From contig NZ_OY762934.1 of the NCBI RefSeq assembly GCF_963667045.1, positions 1,915,501-1,979,500 of the forward strand: a stretch of 64,000 nucleotides of DNA. The letters run 5' to 3'. Positions 62,206 through 64,000 of this stretch are shown here, piece by piece. This stretch comes from an uncultured Cohaesibacter sp. Its GTDB lineage: Bacteria > Pseudomonadota > Alphaproteobacteria > Rhizobiales > Cohaesibacteraceae. The position numbers were made by a program, and so were the translations under genes. The number at the start of each line of letters is the position of its first letter. The first letter of the stretch is position 1. The notes under the pieces were generated by a model. That model saw only the letters and a list, made by a program, of their open reading frames with translations, was not told the DNA's origin and searched no databases.

Positions 62206-62416
62206 AGATGACGTCGGATGTCTGCAAGATCAATGAAGCGATCGACGGACCGCAACAGATGATCCTGCGGTACGTGGTCTTCAAGATTGAACGCGTAAAA
62301 CAGCGAAGCCTGCACCCCGCTCTGATTGCCCATCATGCCCCGATCCTCCATCCTCAAAGGAATCGAATCAGGACTTCAGGACCAAAGCAATGCCTACTTT
62401 TTCAACGGAATCGGCC

Positions 62417-62649
62417 CTAGATGGACATTGGAAATAGTGGCGATTTTCGCAAAGGTGAAAGTTATTTCCGTAATTTGCGGCCCTACACCTAGTCGACAAT
62501 AGCATCACCCCAGATGTAAAATGGCTAATTCCCTGAAACGTAAATTAGTGCTTCTTGCTGCAATCTCTGCAGTCTTATAAAATTGCAAATTGATCGTTCA
62601 TGACGCGGCTTCATTGCAGTTATTTAGAACGGCGTGTTTACTGATCTGA
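62417..62649. other. Intergenic region between IS pile-up and mcrC
   Basis: About 230 AT-rich bases. No gene seen. Confidence 0.4.
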
Positions 62650-63765
62650 CTATGCATTAGCTAATCTCAGAAGTTGCTGTCTTATCTCTGCAGGGGTGCC
62701 GCCTAGATCGACCGTTGCAAAGACTATCTTATGATTTTGAACGATAACAAATTCCTCTACCAACTCGTCTAAGGAGGGATGCAGTAGAATTCCGGTCGCA
62801 GTATTTGACAAAACATCTTCTGAATTTTCTTGTGACCTTAAATATGAATAGATTTGATAGATATATGCACTACGAAGCGTTTCCTCCCGATGCCATCCAG
62901 TTTTAACGATAGAGTTGAACTTCGTATCAATCACTATTCGAGTGAATTTTTCTGCATGATCAAGAACAATGTCTGTTCGCATCGTTGGTAATATCTTGTC
63001 TATACCCAGACTCTTGCTTTCAACTTGCCAGTTGATGGTTTTGCCTGCATCGACGTGCCATCCGCTATTTGAAAGTGCTACATCATAGAAGCCGGCGATT
63101 CCCTTCTCGTAGAGCTTTCGGAGCCAGGTAATCTCTCTATCTGGTGATGACAGCAGCCGCGCACCTTTCGCTTCTGTCGGCAGGGCAAGATTGAAGGCTA
63201 GATGGGCTGCAGCAACCATAGGCTGATCATCCGCATCGTGTCTTCCAAAACGGTCGATGGAGACCTCGCAACGACTAGGACGTTCACCGGTTACTCCAAG
63301 ACGTCTCATGCTTGCTGCCAATGACCGGCATCGGTGTGCCAGCGTCCCTTGGAGTACGATTTTGGATATTTCCTCCAGGGCCGTACGTACATATCGGTTT
63401 CTGGCTGTATCGATGGCAAATTCATGGTATCGACAGGCCACCTTTCCTCGATCCAGTAATCTATTTCTCTCAGTGGTCAGCAGGTCGATGCGTCCGCGCA
63501 CGCGGCTAAGGACAGCCTCGCGCGATTGGTAGCCATAACTCAAATTGCGCTGGATACGACGCTCGACGCGGCGGCAAAGCATCTCTGCAACCAGATTTGG
63601 AATGTCATCTGGGTTATCCTCTACGGCGACCTTCGCCTTTTCGAGATCCCTGAACAAATCCGATGCATACAGCATCAGCAACCAAAGATTGCGCACAGGG
63701 ATGCGGCCAATATGACCAATCCCTGCATGAGCGTCTGATATCAAGTTGCCTGTGGCATGTGTCAC
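62650..63765 (-). CDS. mcrC: McrC, nuclease subunit of the McrBC type IV restriction system
   Basis: 371 residues from a GTG at 63765, two bases after the mcrB stop. The N-terminal half has GRIPVRNLWLLMLYASDLFRD and LSRVRGRIDLLTTERN typical of McrC; the PD-(D/E)xK nuclease site is MRTDIVLD followed by IVIDTKFN. McrC joins the McrB GTPase ring and cuts DNA carrying modified cytosine. The gene sits at the right-hand end, next to the IS pile-up. Confidence 0.9.
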   Translation of the reverse strand: MTHATGNLISDAHAGIGHIGRIPVRNLWLLMLYASDLFRDLEKAKVAVEDNPDDIPNLVAEMLCRRVERRIQRNLSYGYQSREAVLSRVRGRIDLLTTERNRLLDRGKVACRYHEFAIDTARNRYVRTALEEISKIVLQGTLAHRCRSLAASMRRLGVTGERPSRCEVSIDRFGRHDADDQPMVAAAHLAFNLALPTEAKGARLLSSPDREITWLRKLYEKGIAGFYDVALSNSGWHVDAGKTINWQVESKSLGIDKILPTMRTDIVLDHAEKFTRIVIDTKFNSIVKTGWHREETLRSAYIYQIYSYLRSQENSEDVLSNTATGILLHPSLDELVEEFVIVQNHKIVFATVDLGGTPAEIRQQLLRLANA

Positions 63766-63767
63766 GA

Positions 63768-64000
63768 TCAGAAACCTTCCAGCATGCGTTCCCTCGCCTT
63801 CTGGGATTTATCAAGCGCATCGAACCAGTATTCATCGAGCAACGGACCGATCTCGGTATCAACAACCTGACGAAACCATTCCCGGGCATCACTGATCAGA
63901 AACGGCGGAGTGACATAACTGTGACCCACTCGGAACTGAGGTCCAAGACCGGTGTCGGCTGAAATCTCACTGTTTAAAGCGAGGAGACGCTTCTCGATTT
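63768..64000 (-). CDS. mcrB: McrB, C-terminal end (cut by window edge)
   Basis: The last about 77 codons read LGPQFRVGHSYVTPPF and EWFRQVVDTEIGPLLDEYWFD, the conserved end of the McrB AAA+ GTPase (GHSYVTP sensor region), followed by a stop at 63768. The Walker motifs lie outside the window. Confidence 0.85.
   Translation of the reverse strand, partial: IEKRLLALNSEISADTGLGPQFRVGHSYVTPPFLISDAREWFRQVVDTEIGPLLDEYWFDALDKSQKARERMLEGF

Larger units (their letters stand above)
59658..62336 (-). pseudogene. IS1182-type transposase broken by frameshift and IS5 insertion
   Basis: The N-terminal piece (62206-62336) starts MMGNQSGVQASLFYAFNL and ends at IRRHLE; the rest resumes beyond the inserted element as LAPFYSSIGRPSIDPELMIRM, runs through the DDE core (DASLIKADAN, DTGYGSAEMQGW) and shifts frame between about 60180 and 60100 before the Cys-rich and C-terminal parts (AATAQNLRKMAKLIPIPT). 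Not functional. Confidence 0.85.
59586..62416 (-). mobile_element. IS1182-type element split by a nested IS5
   Basis: Ends GGCCGATTCCGTTGAAAAAG (from 59586) and CTTTTTCAACGGAATCGGCC (to 62416) are perfect inverted copies. The transposase reads on the minus strand and is interrupted by an IS5-type element at about 60928-62205. Its left end touches the intact IS1182-type element. Confidence 0.85.

Noticed and set aside
1..64000. CRISPR array
   Set aside because: No regularly spaced direct repeats seen anywhere; repeats found are inverted and belong to IS ends, operators or terminators.

Overview
The window looks like a piece of an alphaproteobacterial chromosome, most likely order Hyphomicrobiales (Rhizobiales). 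Pointers are a PodJ-like Sel1/peptidoglycan-binding polarity protein, a class I lysyl-tRNA synthetase, DUF930 and DUF6460 proteins, Aap-type amino-acid permeases, the ligase-associated helicase/PdeM pair and the high GC of the housekeeping genes. A marine Cohaesibacter-like genus is a guess, not a result.

Layout. Positions 1-36.8 kb are mostly ordinary chromosomal genes: the PodJ-like protein, a TauE/SafE exporter with its TIGR02186 partner, a DNA-repair helicase plus PdeM, a diguanylate cyclase, a MATE pump, arsC-pyrD-DUF952, an XRE/S24 regulator, lysS, a TerB protein, an acyltransferase, thymidine kinase, a sterol-desaturase-like hydroxylase, a large glycosyltransferase/esterase ORF, recQ, a periplasmic MsrA and a CHASE4-GGDEF protein. 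A decayed GGDEF gene lies after recQ.

Positions 37.5-40.9 kb hold a compact four-gene cluster: a cyanophycin-synthetase-like ATP-grasp ligase without its Mur-ligase half, an acyl carrier protein, a thioesterase-like alpha/beta hydrolase with Cys in the nucleophile position, and a YheC/YheD-like ATP-grasp. I know of no named pathway with this set, and it is the best candidate for a new (peptide- or amide-forming) system. Next come a DUF1868 2H-phosphoesterase-like protein, a Na/Pi cotransporter and a PotABCD-type ABC importer that diverges from a ROK repressor over a 16-bp perfect palindrome.

Positions 49.2-62.4 kb are an accessory region full of mobile-element debris: an IS3-like tail, a tyrosine-recombinase tail abutting a decayed tRNA-Gly(CCC)-like sequence, an IS1182-type relic with an internal deletion, a MITE-like repeat, a TRAP-transporter tail and a pile-up in which one IS1182-type element sits at the end of a second that is itself split by an IS5-type element. 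Embedded in it is an intact locus: a GntR/FCD regulator, two Aap-type permeases, a binding protein and a dual-specificity-type phosphatase, with three similar TGTRTAC-N2-GTATAC operators and no ATPase gene. The window ends in a McrBC type IV restriction system, with McrB cut by the edge.
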